Below are positions 24,501 through 34,327 of a DNA stretch of 64,000 bases, piece after piece. A model generated the notes under the pieces. It worked only from the letters and a program-made list of their open reading frames with translations, ran no database searches and was not told the origin of the DNA. The position numbers were made by a program, and so were the translations under genes. Numbering within the stretch: the stretch's first letter is position 1; the number at the start of each line of letters is the position of its first letter. Source of the stretch: Gorsachius magnificus (taxonomy: Eukaryota > Chordata > Aves > Pelecaniformes > Ardeidae); assembly GCA_034008185.1 (NCBI GenBank), contig CM067089.1:21464213-21528212 (forward strand). The letters are read 5' to 3'.

Positions 24501-24873
24501 CAGTGTAGTCCAGCCAATACTGACCAGGTCCTTTTTGTTTCTTCTGGTTTTTATTTTCGTTCTTCCAGGGATTCTAGAGTGGCCATTTTGGACTAAGCTG
24601 GTAGTTGTGGCTATTGGTTTCACTGGAGGACTTCTGTTCATGTATGTGCAATGCAAAGTGTACGTACAGCTGTGGAAGAGACTTAAAGCTTATAACCGAG
24701 TAATATATGTACAAAACTGTCCGGAAACTAGCAAAAAGAATATTTTTGAAAAACCTGCACTAATGGAGCCAAACTACGAAAGTAAAGAAATGCTTGGAGT
24801 TCACCATTCAGATACAAACTCTTCACATTACACAGAGCCAGAAGACTGTGCTGCAGAAATCCTTCACGTCTGA
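3472..24873 (+). CDS. MARCHF8: MARCHF8 (MARCH8) E3 ubiquitin ligase, partial gene, spliced
   Basis: This is the spliced coding region of a membrane-bound RING-CH ubiquitin ligase. The family moves ubiquitin to lysines in cytosolic tails of membrane proteins (transferrin receptor, MHC-II, CD86) and sends them to lysosomes. Visible exons are 3472-3522, 14766-14845, optional 15142-15987, 17946-18126, 21936-22083 and 24569-24873, all with ag/gt borders and matching phases. Without the cassette they encode 254 residues. The order is a Ser-rich N-terminal segment, a C4HC3 RING-CH domain, two transmembrane helices and a cytosolic tail ending A-E-I-L-H-V. I recognise the sequence as an almost collinear match to vertebrate MARCH8. 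About 34 N-terminal codons (from the human protein) are missing and must lie left of the window. With the 282-codon cassette the protein would be about 570 residues, like the long human isoform. Confidence 0.97.
4639..4668. repeat. 15-bp direct tandem duplication
   Basis: Two perfect adjacent copies of GGTGTTGTTATCACA within a MARCHF8 intron. Probably replication slippage. No function is suggested. Confidence 0.85.
7908..7940. repeat. Poly(T)/CT-rich low-complexity tract
   Basis: A run of mostly T broken by single C residues and grading into a CTT-rich stretch, inside a MARCHF8 intron. It is simple sequence. No adjoining element is recognisable. Confidence 0.85.
10728..10832. repeat. Compound TA/TG/CA microsatellite
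   Basis: Alternating purine-pyrimidine DNA: a short TA run, then (GT)n, (AT)n, a CA-rich part and another TA part. It sits deep in a MARCHF8 intron. It is likely polymorphic and may adopt non-B structure. The small ORF through it is an artefact. Confidence 0.9.
12763..12800. repeat. 19-bp direct tandem duplication
   Basis: Two adjacent copies of AATTTCCAAGTAATACCTG in a MARCHF8 intron. Recent slippage duplication, since the copies look identical. Confidence 0.85.
14285..14335. repeat. A/C-rich low-complexity tract
   Basis: Runs of A and C only, with a few G, about 430 bp upstream of the next MARCHF8 exon. Simple sequence only. Confidence 0.7.
14766..14845 (+). CDS. MARCHF8: MARCHF8 coding exon carrying the first RING-CH cysteine
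   Basis: An 80-bp exon between ttcactgcag and gtacag. It encodes 26 codons plus two bases (AG). The peptide starts A-G-S-P-T-S and ends S-N-Q-D-I-C plus a split Arg codon. The final Cys is the first zinc ligand of the C4HC3 RING-CH domain, so the exon boundary falls inside the first C-x-x-C knuckle. The split codon is completed by G from the next constitutive exon (AGG, Arg) or by T from the cassette exon (AGT, Ser). That decides whether this cysteine joins the RING domain. Confidence 0.95.
15142..15987 (+). CDS. MARCHF8: MARCHF8 alternative cassette exon (long isoform)
   Basis: An 846-bp exon of exactly 282 codons, bounded by tgcatgcag and gttggt, with the same phase at both ends (2/2), so inclusion or skipping keeps the frame. 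The frame is open throughout. The predicted peptide is Ser-rich, with an acidic cluster ([11 protein letters not shown]) and no recognisable fold, so it is probably disordered cytosolic sequence. It ends S-G-D-T-C plus AG, the same zinc-ligand Cys and split codon as the preceding exon, so the RING-CH domain is whole in the long product. The length gain agrees with the long vertebrate MARCH8 isoform. The donor (CAG|GTTGGT) is weaker than its neighbours, which fits regulated inclusion (inference). Confidence 0.88.
15988..17945 (+). other. MARCHF8: MARCHF8 intron between cassette exon and RING-CH exon
   Basis: About 2 kb of unique DNA with no exon I can support. It includes a short poly(T) tract near 16451. 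It ends in the pyrimidine-poor but usable acceptor at 17944-17945. The 242-codon minus-strand frame overlapping the cassette exon is an antisense shadow. Confidence 0.75.
17946..18126 (+). CDS. MARCHF8: MARCHF8 RING-CH domain exon
   Basis: A 181-bp exon (one base completing Arg plus 60 codons) between ttcag and gtaggc. It supplies nearly all of the RING-CH E3 domain. The ligand order is C (from the preceding exon), x2, C; then C-H-C in T-P-C-H-C-T-G; His in F-V-H; Cys in Q-A-C; the conserved Trp in Q-Q-W-I-K; and C-x2-C in C-E-L-C. This is the C4HC3 pattern that separates RING-CH from ordinary RING. No ligand is missing, so the ligase should be active. It ends in the basic linker L-K-P-L-R-K just before the first membrane segment. 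Confidence 0.97.
18127..21935 (+). other. MARCHF8: MARCHF8 intron, 3.8 kb
   Basis: Unique, AT-rich intron with no recognisable gene. It holds an A/T-rich stretch at 20994-21020 and a 22-bp tandem duplication at 21368-21411. A G+C-richer patch at about 21400-21760 carries chance ORFs on both strands. Confidence 0.75.
21368..21411. repeat. 22-bp direct tandem duplication
   Basis: Two adjacent copies built on GAGAACTAAACAGCCTTGA separated by three bases, inside a MARCHF8 intron. The copies are near-identical, so the duplication is young. Confidence 0.8.
21936..22083 (+). CDS. MARCHF8: MARCHF8 exon, first transmembrane helix
   Basis: A 148-bp exon between cttgccag and gtatgt, phase 0 in, 49 codons plus one base out. 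It begins W-E-K-L-Q-M and carries a short basic helix (S-E-R-R-K). A hydrophobic span of about 20 residues ([10 protein letters not shown]...Y-V-L-I) is transmembrane segment 1, followed by [14 protein letters not shown] in the short lumenal loop. In MARCH8 both membrane segments help choose substrates. A second frame-preserving donor lies 87 bp downstream. Confidence 0.96.
22084..24568 (+). other. MARCHF8: MARCHF8 intron, 2.5 kb
   Basis: Unique DNA without a supported exon apart from the possible exon extension to 22170. It ends in a strong pyrimidine tract (tttattttcgttcttccag) before the last coding exon. Confidence 0.75.
24569..24873 (+). CDS. MARCHF8: MARCHF8 last coding exon, second transmembrane helix and tail
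   Basis: The terminal coding segment starts with GG completing a Gly codon after tcttccag and runs to the TGA at 24871-24873. It encodes G-I-L-E-W-P-F-W, then transmembrane segment 2 (about [16 protein letters not shown]), then a cytosolic tail with R-L-K-A-Y-N-R and a divergent acidic end finishing A-E-I-L-H-V. The tail diverges from mammals mainly after the F-E-K-P motif, as expected for this part of the family. The 162-codon open frame starting at 24385 is only this exon read back into the intron. Confidence 0.96.
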
Positions 24874-25535
24874 TTGCTGGGTGGGAGGGGTGGTTCTGTA
24901 TGTCCTTGAAGATCTAAAATATCATTGTTTACTGCAAACTGCTCTACCTTTTTTAAATCAACTAACAGCTGAGGACTGGCAGATGAATTTTTTTACAGTT
25001 GTTTTTTGTTGGAGTTTTTTTAAATCCCTTTGGCATATCTGTCAATGTCATCACGGTTGCATACCTCTCAACGTTTTGTCTCTCATACTGGCTGATCAAA
25101 GAGCCACAGGATACTGGGTACAATGAGGCTCGGGTCTGGTATCAAGCAAGCCGCTAGTGAACTGTCATCAACTTCATGGAGTCTGTTACTTTAGAAGATG
25201 ACTCTAAATGATTCTGGAATACATGGAGAGTGGGTTTTGTTTGTTTGTTCTTTAAGCGTGATGAAGGAGGTTGTCCCAGACACGGAGGGAAATGAGAGAG
25301 CTAGAGTCTAATCTACTGCTAACACTGCCACTAACGTTTTGTCTTAGGCAGCAGGTGTAAAATTTTGCTTTACATATTGTGATGAGACTTACAAAGCATA
25401 TAGCACTTTTCAAAATCTTTATTTTGTAATATGTATGTCAAATGAGAATGAAACTTGAAAGAATGTGTCATTTTTGAAACATTTCTTCATTCTTTACCCC
25501 ATCTATTCTTCTGGAACGTAAACCTCTTGCCTTAT

Positions 25536-25560
25536 AAAAAAAAAAAAAAAATTAAAAAAA
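25536..25560. repeat. Poly(A)/AT-rich tract
   Basis: Sixteen A, TT, then seven A, within the presumed MARCHF8 3'UTR. Simple sequence. No retrocopy could be recognised upstream of it. Confidence 0.8.
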
Positions 25561-26307
25561 ATTCCAACCTGTGATTTCCAACACATTATCTTACTAAACA
25601 TAACACTAAAAAACTCTGCCTCTTCGGGTTTCCTTTGAGGAGCAATGTTTTTTAAAGGATATTGCACTTGTGACTTGTGTATGGGGAGTAGTGGATGTGT
25701 ACAGTGTTCATTTTCAATGCGTAATGGTTTCAGTGCTCCGTTTTGAGGATTGGTTTTGCTTTTTTTTTTTTCTTTTTCCCAACAGGTCAGACCGTCAACA
25801 CACCTGCACATATATACCTGATGTAACTTTCATTCCAAACCATTGGCCAGAGGTTTGTTGCTATATTGGTAAAAATGTGAGCTGTTATGGAAAACCAGAT
25901 ACTTAGTCAATACAGCTGAAATTGGTTTTCCTTCTTCAGTGCTGTGTCATGTGTGAATTACCCAAGAATTTGACATTGTCAGGAGATGCTGAGATCAAAG
26001 TCTAGGAAGTAAATATTGCACTAAGTGGATGTGTTTAAAAATACCTGCCTGGTTTTAGTCCCAGTGCGATGCATTACATGGTCAGAGAATAGTTTTGTCT
26101 GTGCTTTTGAATTTCGGACTGGCTTTTTAATCAGTCAGCCTTAACGAAAAGAGAGGGACAGCTTTAAAATCTGATTGCAGGGCTTTAGACAGAGTTGCCC
26201 AAAGCCAGGGGTGTCTGCAGTTAATTCACTTGACCAATCTGCTTCACTGAACCACTGTCCAGCTTCAAGCCCTCGTTTAACCAAAGTCTCAGTGTGACTG
26301 GAGCAGA

Positions 26308-26313
26308 AATAAA
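26308..26313 (+). terminator. MARCHF8: Candidate proximal poly(A) signal (AATAAA)
   Basis: AATAAA 1.4 kb after the MARCHF8 stop codon. Its presence alone is weak evidence. Downstream sequence is not clearly GU-rich. Confidence 0.25.
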
Positions 26314-26630
26314 GCCCCGCGAAAAGTCAGCACATGGGGCCTCTGCATTTGAAAGCTGACTTTCCCTACCTGAGCCCTATCTAAATCTCTGTAAAGTCAA
26401 TGATAATCTTCTGGTTGGTCTTAGTAGGAGTTGCCTCGACTTCTCAGTTAGGCAAAAGCTTCTGTTTCCTTGTTGAGATACTGAACTAAATCCCCAGCTC
26501 CAGTTCAGGTTTTTCAAGTCTTTTTCAAGTACAACTTTCATTGGGCAAGTTCGTTTCATAATAGAAGTAGTTGCTTTAAGACTTGCCAAAGAATAACAGG
26601 AAGAGATCAGCGATGTTTTTCCTTAAAATG

Positions 26631-26660
26631 TAATATTAATTTAGAAATAAATTAATATTA
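26631..26660 (+). other. Perfect 13-bp hairpin with GAAA loop in the 3'UTR
   Basis: TAATATTAATTTA, the tetraloop GAAA, then the exact reverse complement TAAATTAATATTA. An AATAAA (26646-26651) is split between loop and right arm, so folding would compete with its use as a poly(A) signal. All-A/U stem, so stability is modest. Confidence 0.75.
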
Positions 26661-29459
26661 AAAAGAAGGCAGAGAAGGGACTATGGTAAGAGGACACACA
26701 CCAGTGGTTTCTAAGACCTGTTAGAGGAGAAGCATGTGTGTGCATGCATGCCTCTGCGTGATCTTCAAGGTTACTGGCTATGATCTTCATGAACAACATG
26801 GTACCTTGTTCTTGAGATATTTTAAAATACCCAGATCTCTAGGCAGTCCTCACAAAGCTGCACTGGCATGGGGTTGTGTACTGTGCTAGGTGTCAGGATG
26901 ACCTCTGCTAACGTGATACAGGCAGACAAACCCTGCATACCCTGCTAGTATTGGGGCAGCAGTCTTCATGACCATATGCATGTAGAGTTGGTTGCCTATG
27001 CCTGCCATAATTTAAAGTGCAATTACTTGGGCCCTTTCCTGAACTCTGCTGTGGGTGATCCTCTTCTATTATGAGAATCCAGATAATACACTGTCTTGTT
27101 TTGTTTTCTATTTTGTTCTGTGAAAAGATTTACTAGATAAACTCAGGTGGGTTAAATATCAGGTCTTGCACACCTTCATCATCATTCTTCTGAAATGCCC
27201 AAGTGTACAAGGCTTACACGTCTGCGAGATGCTCATGTTACAGCTGCAAGATGCACAGAATCAGCTGATGCTGCACGCATTCTCATCCGATCTGTGGCCA
27301 GTAGGTGAAATGCAAATGGACACGTTCTGCTATGAAACCTGCTTGTTCTCCAGCTCACACCTGAGAGGCACTGCTGTCTGACCGATGTTCTGACAAGTGC
27401 TGATCTGGCATACTGTAACGTGCTGGTCCTGTTTCGATCACTGTCAGACCTGATTCTTGGTGAAACATTGTGAAATCTTATCTAGTGTTTTGGAAGGTCT
27501 GCGTGGCACATGCCAGGTGGTGTTTGGTGTATTCAGGATACTGAAGGTTTTTGCTGTGCCCCTGTGTTTCTTAACTTGGGAAGAAAAATCATCTCCAGCA
27601 AAATCATCTGGGGAAAAATATTTGCGGATGAAACTGCTTTAGCCAGTGTTGCTGCTACCCATTCCCGCTCCCAGCAGGTCTTTTCTAAATGAAAATTAAG
27701 GCCTAATATTTAAACTCTCTACACTGCTTAGGAATGCTCATACGAGGAAGGGCTGCAGAAGAGATCCATCTGTCAGGGGTTTTTATTTATGCTGGACACA
27801 CTTCTCATGCTGATTCTTGCCCGGTGTTAACAGCGGGCTTCTGGAACTGAGGTTCTCTGCTTCTGCATGGTGCCATCAAATGGTGTGAGAAGGCTTGAAT
27901 GGTGCTTTTTCCGTCTTTCTCCTCAAGGAGATACTGTTGACTTGTTTTCAGCTTCCTGCTGTGAGCCACTGATGCTAGCTCAGGTGAGCTCTGTCCTTCC
28001 CTCCCAGATGTCAGTAAGGGGAATGACCACCCCCTGTCAGGTCAGGCTTTCCAGTGCTTCCTTCTGGCAGCTTTTGAAATGACTGAAATGGAAGTCTGAA
28101 TTTTTTTGGTCCTTGGCCAAGGTCAGTCTGGGTTACCTGGGATTTTACTGAGACCAGAATTTAAGTAGGAGGGAATACAGGCTTACTACCATCTACCACG
28201 ATCCCTTCCCTAGATTGCCAGAGCCTTTGCTGATTATGTCCCATGCCCTAGACAGATGACCACTTAAATCCTGTCCAAAAAAGGACCAGCTGTGCCAAGG
28301 ACATTTCCTTGCTGTGTCATATTTGGTACATCTGCCAGGTCATTATGTTAGAAATACAGGTGTGTGCTGCAGAAGGTTGATCCCTTTTAAGAGATCATGA
28401 GGCGTTAAATTCCTATGAATTCTCAGGACTTTCTTCAACTATAAACCCTGTATTTTGGGAGGGGGGTGGTTAAAATGTTGCCCTGTGTTCTGAAGAGATG
28501 GCCAGACCTGGGGACAGCTTCCTCTGGTTGAACGTCATTGAGACTGGCTTTGCTTCAGCAGGAGGGATTCAGCAACGGCTGCACTGAGCCTGCAAGGGAT
28601 TAGAGAAATGGTGGGCCTCTCTGCTGTACCTGGGAAACCCCAGGAAGCACCAGTAACTCCCTGTCCGAGCCCACTTGTGCCTGTTCCCAGTACTGATTGG
28701 GGCATCGAACCCGCTTCAGGCGGTGCTGTAAGGAAGGGGCCGGCTTGGCACGCTGCTCTTCGTAAAACTTTCAAGTGAGGCATGGGTATGGCCACGGATG
28801 GGAGCTGGCTGCTTCTGCCCCCCATTTGGCTGGGGAAGCATCTGTTACAAAGTGGGACGCGGGTCATAATTTCTCCTAAAGCTGAAGTGTGTTAAGATAC
28901 AGATTTCTGGTGTAGCCTGCTGCGGAGATTGTGGCCAGCAATGCAAGGGAGGTCGGTGACTCTGGGTTGGGTCCCTCTCAAATAGGGGTGAAACAAGGCG
29001 AAAGCAAAAGCAAGGGCATCGCTGGCTGGATTTTCACAGCGTTCTATTAGATATGCAAAGAAAACTGCTAAGCGGGACCTCTTCTTTTGTGATTATTTTT
29101 TAGTTTTGAGATATTGCAGTGTCTGTATATTCCAATGAAGTACTGAAAGCACTTGTCTTTGTATAGAAGATAACTGTTTAAAATTTGCAGCTGATCTTGT
29201 ATTTAGGAAAAACATTTGTAGACAGGTAATTGTATAACATTAAACAACTTTACACTGGCGTGTGTTGTATAGTTTATACAAGACAATTCACATTTCTGCA
29301 GAATTTTTTAGTTAGTAAATTTCTAGTAACTTAAATGTATAGTTTTGTATCCTTCCATGTATGTTCATTTTCTCAGTGTTACCACTTGCAGAATTATTTT
29401 TAGTTTCTTAAACTGTAATTGGTTATTTGTGTGTGATACACAGGGTTATTGACTGCAGC

Positions 29460-29465
29460 AATAAA
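29460..29465 (+). terminator. MARCHF8: Likely distal poly(A) signal of MARCHF8
   Basis: AATAAA followed by GTGTTTCTATAAA within 15-20 bases, the usual cleavage distance, then a T-rich element near 29514. It follows a long AT-rich block. It is the best candidate for the end of the MARCHF8 transcript, but no transcript was consulted. Confidence 0.55.
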
Positions 29466-29483
29466 GTGTTTCTATAAAAAAAA

Positions 29484-32400
29484 CCAGAACAAACCAAAAC
29501 CATTATAGTATCCATTTTGTTTGAAAAAGCATTAGAGGACCATGCAAGAGAAAAATTGAGCTCTCCAGTAGTAAGATGATGATCAAAATGAGTTACTTTC
29601 ACTGGCGTAAACATGGAACTTGATGGCTCTTCAGTGTAGCAGGCCAATGCAGAGTAGCATCCCGTGGCAATTTGATGTTAAAATGATCCATAATGATAAA
29701 GGTATAGTTAGCCATCAGAATAAGTGGGCGACTCCTTCGATGCAGTGAGAAGATATGATTGTGCAGGTGCTTTAGGCTCAGATGTAGGAATTGTGGGGAG
29801 AATTTTCTGGTTTGTGCCAGGGAGGAGGTGGGGAGAGAGGATTCCTGCGGGCCTTAAAATCTGGAGCTTCTGGAATTGACAGAGCGCCTTGCTACGAATG
29901 CTTCGTGTCTGAAGTCAGCGTTCTCACACGCATTGGTTTCTATGCAGAGGTGCAGAGCAGAAGATCCTTGTTACTGTGATTCTCCTCTAAGAGGAAAAAT
30001 AACTTTGTGTAAGTGTGGAGGGCGGGATGGCTGTATTTATCCTTCATTGCTGATGGCATGAGCACAAATGCAATGCTACGTGTGTTTTCATGCCATGACT
30101 AAGCCTCAGACTGGGAAGTCCTCACCAGTTCCTCTTGAATTCCAAGTTTCTAGCACCAGTAGGTCAAGGAAAAGAGCTGTCTGGGCTGCTGTGAGAAAGC
30201 CTGTAACAAAAGCGTAAAAGCCAAAGAGCAAATAAGATATGGAAAGTTGTGTCTAACAGACACAAGGGGGCTCAAAGAAAATATTTTAATTTATATTTTT
30301 TTTTAAGGAGTGATTAGTTTTTAATTTTGTTTTGGGTTAGAAAGGGGAGGAAATCTCAATACTGCAACCCTAGAGAGCTGCCTCCCATGCAAAACAAAAG
30401 GCTCTGTCCTATATTCCCTTAGTGAAGCAGTCTGGGTGTAGTGAATGCAGCTACTTGCATAAAGTTTGCAAACCCACCAGCAAGACCTCTGCACAGAAAT
30501 ACCCTGCTGGAGGGATGGTAAGATAATTTCTAGGGCCTGCTGTTTGACTGACAGTGTCTGGGATGAAAAGCTGTTTGAGGAACAGAGCCTGTAGAGCCAT
30601 CTGGCTGCTGGCTAAAAAGTGTTCCTCATCTTGGGTTCAGGCACCTCGAGTTAATTATAAAATAACTTCTTCCTTCTTGTAAACCTCATTTTCATCTGCA
30701 AGAGCATTGCTGTCACTGTGTGAAGCATGTCCATCTCTGAGGCGGAGCAGAGCTCAGCGGCACATGGCACGGCTGTGACTCCAGGAACAGGATTTTCCAG
30801 CTGGTCCCCAGGAACTGGAGCTGCCTGGTGAGTAGTTACTGGTGTCTGGCTGGCAGGACCAGTGTGGCTCGCCTCTCGGAGCAGGACGGAGGGAGGCTGT
30901 GGGGAGGCAGGAGGGCAGCAGCAGGAGTTGGCAAGATCCCCCTGAGTGCCCTCCGGAGCCTGGGGAGGTGTTGGATGGTGTGACTCCAGCTGCTGACTCT
31001 CAAAACCAAGCCCCAAGGGTCTCAAGAGCCAGGCTTGTGCCTGCACTGCTGCTCAGCCCATCCTGCAGGGACCACACATCCTCCCACAAACCCCCTTTTC
31101 CCGCAGCTGCCTTGTGGACCACTTGCCTGTCGCCCACCCCCTTGGTTCTAGCTGTCCCTGTCCCCAGCCTGCTCACCTGTATTGTGGTGTGTTTGCCCCT
31201 TCCATTCATTTTACTTGTGCAACGCAAATTTCCTTCCTCTTCCAAGCTTCCTGTTTCACCGCTGTCATTATTTCTGCCACTCAGCTTGTCTCTGGGCAAG
31301 GCTGGGCAGAGAGGGTTGTGCTAGGAGGAACCAAATTACAGCCAGCGTGTGATTCATGGGAATGACCATGGAAGTACCCAAAAGTGGCGCTGTGCAAATA
31401 AAGCTCAATGTCCACCTGTGATCCCAGGTTTTCCTGTAAATCCTCTAGGCTCCGGTCTCTCAATGTCTACCTGTGATCCCAGGTTTTCCTGTAAATCCTC
31501 TAGGCTCCGGTCTCTGATGTGTAGGATGCCCTCTGACATTTTGGGATTGTATTGTGTTACTGCAATACAGACAGTCAGAAGAGGATGCTTTTTCATGGTC
31601 TTGGGATGGATGGATAACATCAGAAAATCAGGCAAGAATATCTCATTATAGAACAAGAACCAAACACAGGAAAAATTCATTCATCTTGGCTAAACAGAGA
31701 GAGAGGGAAATATAATTCAGAAGGGAGGCAGGGGAGGGGGTTTTTTTTAAATCAAAAATCATTAAAGGCCTGGGTAAAAGAAATGGGGAGCAAGTTCAGT
31801 GCATTACACAGGGTAGAATAATTGGAAATGTAATACTGCTCAGACAGGGTCAAGTGATGGCAAACTTTAAGACTACTCTTTTAAAGTGTGTTCTAGGGAA
31901 AAGGTAAGATTGGTGGCGGAGGAACTGAATGCTGAAAACAAAGGGGCCGGAGGAGGCCTTGAAGGCTGAATGAAGTTGTCTCAAAGGCTTTAACATCAGA
32001 GGAGGGTTTGAAATAACTGAATAAAACAACCAGAAGGCTGCACAGTGCAGAGGGGGGAGGTCACCACTCAGGGTGTGCTTGTTAAATCCCCAGGCTTCAA
32101 GGAATCAGCCTTGCAATTCCTAAAGTTTTAAGACTTTACTAAAATTAACGTCCCAGTCATTTTGCTGGGAGCCCATTGCTGTGCTGGTTTGCTCTGATAC
32201 TCTCAGCCTCAAAGGCCACCTGCAAACAAGGTAGGCCCAGCAGGCTTAGGAGAATTCACCGCTGTCAGAGCCGCAGGGTTTGGTGCTGGGGACAGCAGGT
32301 TCCTTTGTCAAGGGAAACAGTTATCCTTGTGGTTGGGAGGGAATAGGAAATGTCTCGGGGTGATGACTTGATCCCAACCGAGAAAGCACAGCTGTCAGCG

Positions 32401-33891
32401 CATTCAGCATTTCATATGTGCTTTACCCCTGAGCATCCCAAATTAACTCACAAAGTACCATTGTTCCCTTCCTGTGGAAAAACTGAGGTCTCTCTGGAGG
32501 CTGGCTTGCCACTGGTCTTGCTCCCATGCTTAACTTCTTGCTCTTGAAAGTACTGTGTTAAAAGAGGACCGATTCTAATCATGGGCTTAGCTAAGCCAGT
32601 GTTTCTCATGCCAGAGAGACGGTGGTTCCTTTTATCCTGAAACTGTGCTTTCAGGGCCACGGCCACACCTCAGCAGCTGGTGGACTCCAGAGAAATCAGA
32701 TGGAAATGAAATCAAACACCGAGCAGCTTTCTTGCAGCCCTGGATCTAATTGAGCTGTGGTAGAAGTTAGAGGTATTATTTCAGGGATGAATTTGGACCT
32801 GCCTGACTACAGATTAGAGCTGATGCTGCACAAGCCTCTATCAAGTCTCTATCTTTACTGCTGGGGCTTAGGACTTTTGCACCAGTCTTTGGTCTCCCAC
32901 TGCTGTTCTAGTTTTGCAGTTCTCAAACGAGTGCAGTACCAAATGATACCAAAAGAGTAACCGCTAATGCAGCTGTATTCCTTGTGCTTGCCTTGTCCAT
33001 GGCTTACCTGTACCCTCCTCTTTAGCGGTGTTACCTGCGCAGCCTCCCAGCACTGATTTGGGGTGGGGAAGTCTGAAAGTAGGCTGCCTTCTGCCTGTCT
33101 CCCTCCTCTTTTCTCTTTTTGCAGAGCACTGGAGTAGCACAGCTACATCCACAGCAGCAGAGAGGGACTCACAGCCCCATGCAATCTGGTTGATCCCTTG
33201 CACAAAAGGTATAAAGGTATTGTAATAAGTGTTGATATCATAACTCCATTTTGGGTTTGTGAGAGATTCAGCTGGTGTCAGAATTGCCACCACCTGATGG
33301 CAGAGCAAGGACACTCTGTGCTGAGCTTTGCAGGCCTAGAGTTAATTTCTGGACCCTCTGAGCTGGGACAGAGGCGGGTCTGTGAACAAGGAGGTTTTTT
33401 CTTCCTGTTCTGGTGGAGAAATACACAATTAGCACCCATATGTTCTCAGCTATGAAGCCCATGCCCCTCAGATTATTTATGTAGCTTGGAAATTTCTGTA
33501 GGTTCTACTGATCCCCTCCGTCATTTGTTAATTACCATGTTGTGTCATTCCTCCCCACTCCCAGTCCTTTATTAGCATCTTTCAAGAGAGCCATCTGCCC
33601 ACCCAAACTGCCTGCAGCCTCAGGAGGGCTGTAAGATACGTGACATCTTCACAGAACAGCCTTGTTTTTCACTGGCGTTGCAAGGAGATAAAGAGGGGCA
33701 GCAGCTGACTTCCGCTGCGCATTTCCATGTAGGAAATCTGCGCGGTGCTTAGGAGCATGGGAGCTGTGAATAACGAGCAGCAATAACATGGCAGAGCAGA
33801 CATGCCCTTTGCAGGGGGCTGCCCTAGCCCCCCAATAACACACGGCCAGCTCGTGTTTTAAGGGCCCAGTTTCCCAGCTCCCTGCTTATAG
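29484..33891. other. Intergenic region, proximal part
   Basis: No gene recognised. It contains a 55-bp tandem duplication at 31404-31513. G+C-richer sequence around 30750-31330 produces overlapping chance ORFs on both strands (up to 160 codons), none with a recognisable domain. A purine-rich stretch lies near 31690-31745. Confidence 0.6.
31404..31513. repeat. 55-bp tandem duplication (two copies)
   Basis: Two head-to-tail 55-bp units starting CTCAATGTC and ending CTCCGGTCT, differing at about one position (CCACC vs CTACC). Both small ORFs crossing it carry the repeat, which marks them as artefacts. It lies just after an AATAAA at 31397, which is not obviously used. Confidence 0.9.
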
Positions 33892-34050
33892 AGTCATAGA
33901 ATTGTTTAGGTTGGAAAAGACCTTTAAGATCATCGAGTCCAACCATTAACCCAACCCTGCCATCCCACCACTAAACCATGTCCCTAAGCTCCTTGTCTAC
34001 CCATCTTTTAAATACCTCCAGGGATGGGCACTGGACCACGTCCCAGGCAG
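33892..34050 (-). mobile_element. CR1 LINE 3' end, antisense fragment
   Basis: Read on the minus strand this is the CR1 3' tail: a segment around 'cctccaggg..ggtatttaaaagatgg', then 'ggtttagtggtgg', then 'ttggactcgatgatctt' and 'aaaggtcttttccaacctaaa', ending in 'ttctatgactc'. It is about 160 bp, 5'-truncated, as most CR1 copies are. It is of the same subfamily type as the sense copy ending near 38733. It directly abuts the CpG island. Confidence 0.92.
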
Positions 34051-34242
34051 GAGCCAAAAGCCAGGACAGGGTCTCGGCAGCGGCGCGCGCGGGGGCTGCC
34101 AGGCACGCAGGTGGTTATCGATCGCGACTGGAGATCGATTGATTGCTCGGACGCCTTTCGCACTGCTCGCGCTGAAAGGCGGTAACCCCGCACCCCGCTT
34201 GCCACGGCAGCCCCCCGCTTCCCCCCCCGCCCCCGGCCGGGC

Positions 34243-34259
34243 CCAGCAGGGGGCGCTGC
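34243..34259 (+). promoter_or_regulatory. Near-consensus CTCF binding motif
   Basis: CCAGCAGGGGGCGCTGC matches the vertebrate CTCF core (CCASYAGRKGGCRSY) at every position of the core. It sits inside the CpG island about halfway between the end of MARCHF8 and the start of ALOX5, a natural place for an insulator or loop anchor. The match is seen. Occupancy is inferred. Confidence 0.75.
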
Positions 34260-34315
34260 TGCCCAGCGCGGCGGCCGGCGCCGCCCCCGCCCCGCGCCGT
34301 TCCCGTTTCTGGGTG

Positions 34316-34327
34316 TTTTCCGCCAAA
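34316..34327. promoter_or_regulatory. E2F-like site in the CpG island
   Basis: TTTTCCGCCAAA matches the E2F consensus TTTSSCGC closely. It strengthens the view that the island is a real regulatory region. Single short motifs are weak evidence. Confidence 0.4.

Larger units (their letters stand above)
24874..29483 (+). other. MARCHF8: Probable MARCHF8 3' untranslated region (about 4.6 kb)
   Basis: Sequence after the stop shows no splice-consistent exons. The last ~400 bases (29080-29480) are AT-rich with many T-rich motifs and a clean AATAAA, which is typical of the distal end of a long 3'UTR. Earlier AATAAA hexamers at 26308 and 26646 could give shorter transcripts. The extent is inferred. 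The unit could instead end earlier, leaving 26.7-29.5 kb intergenic. Confidence 0.5.
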
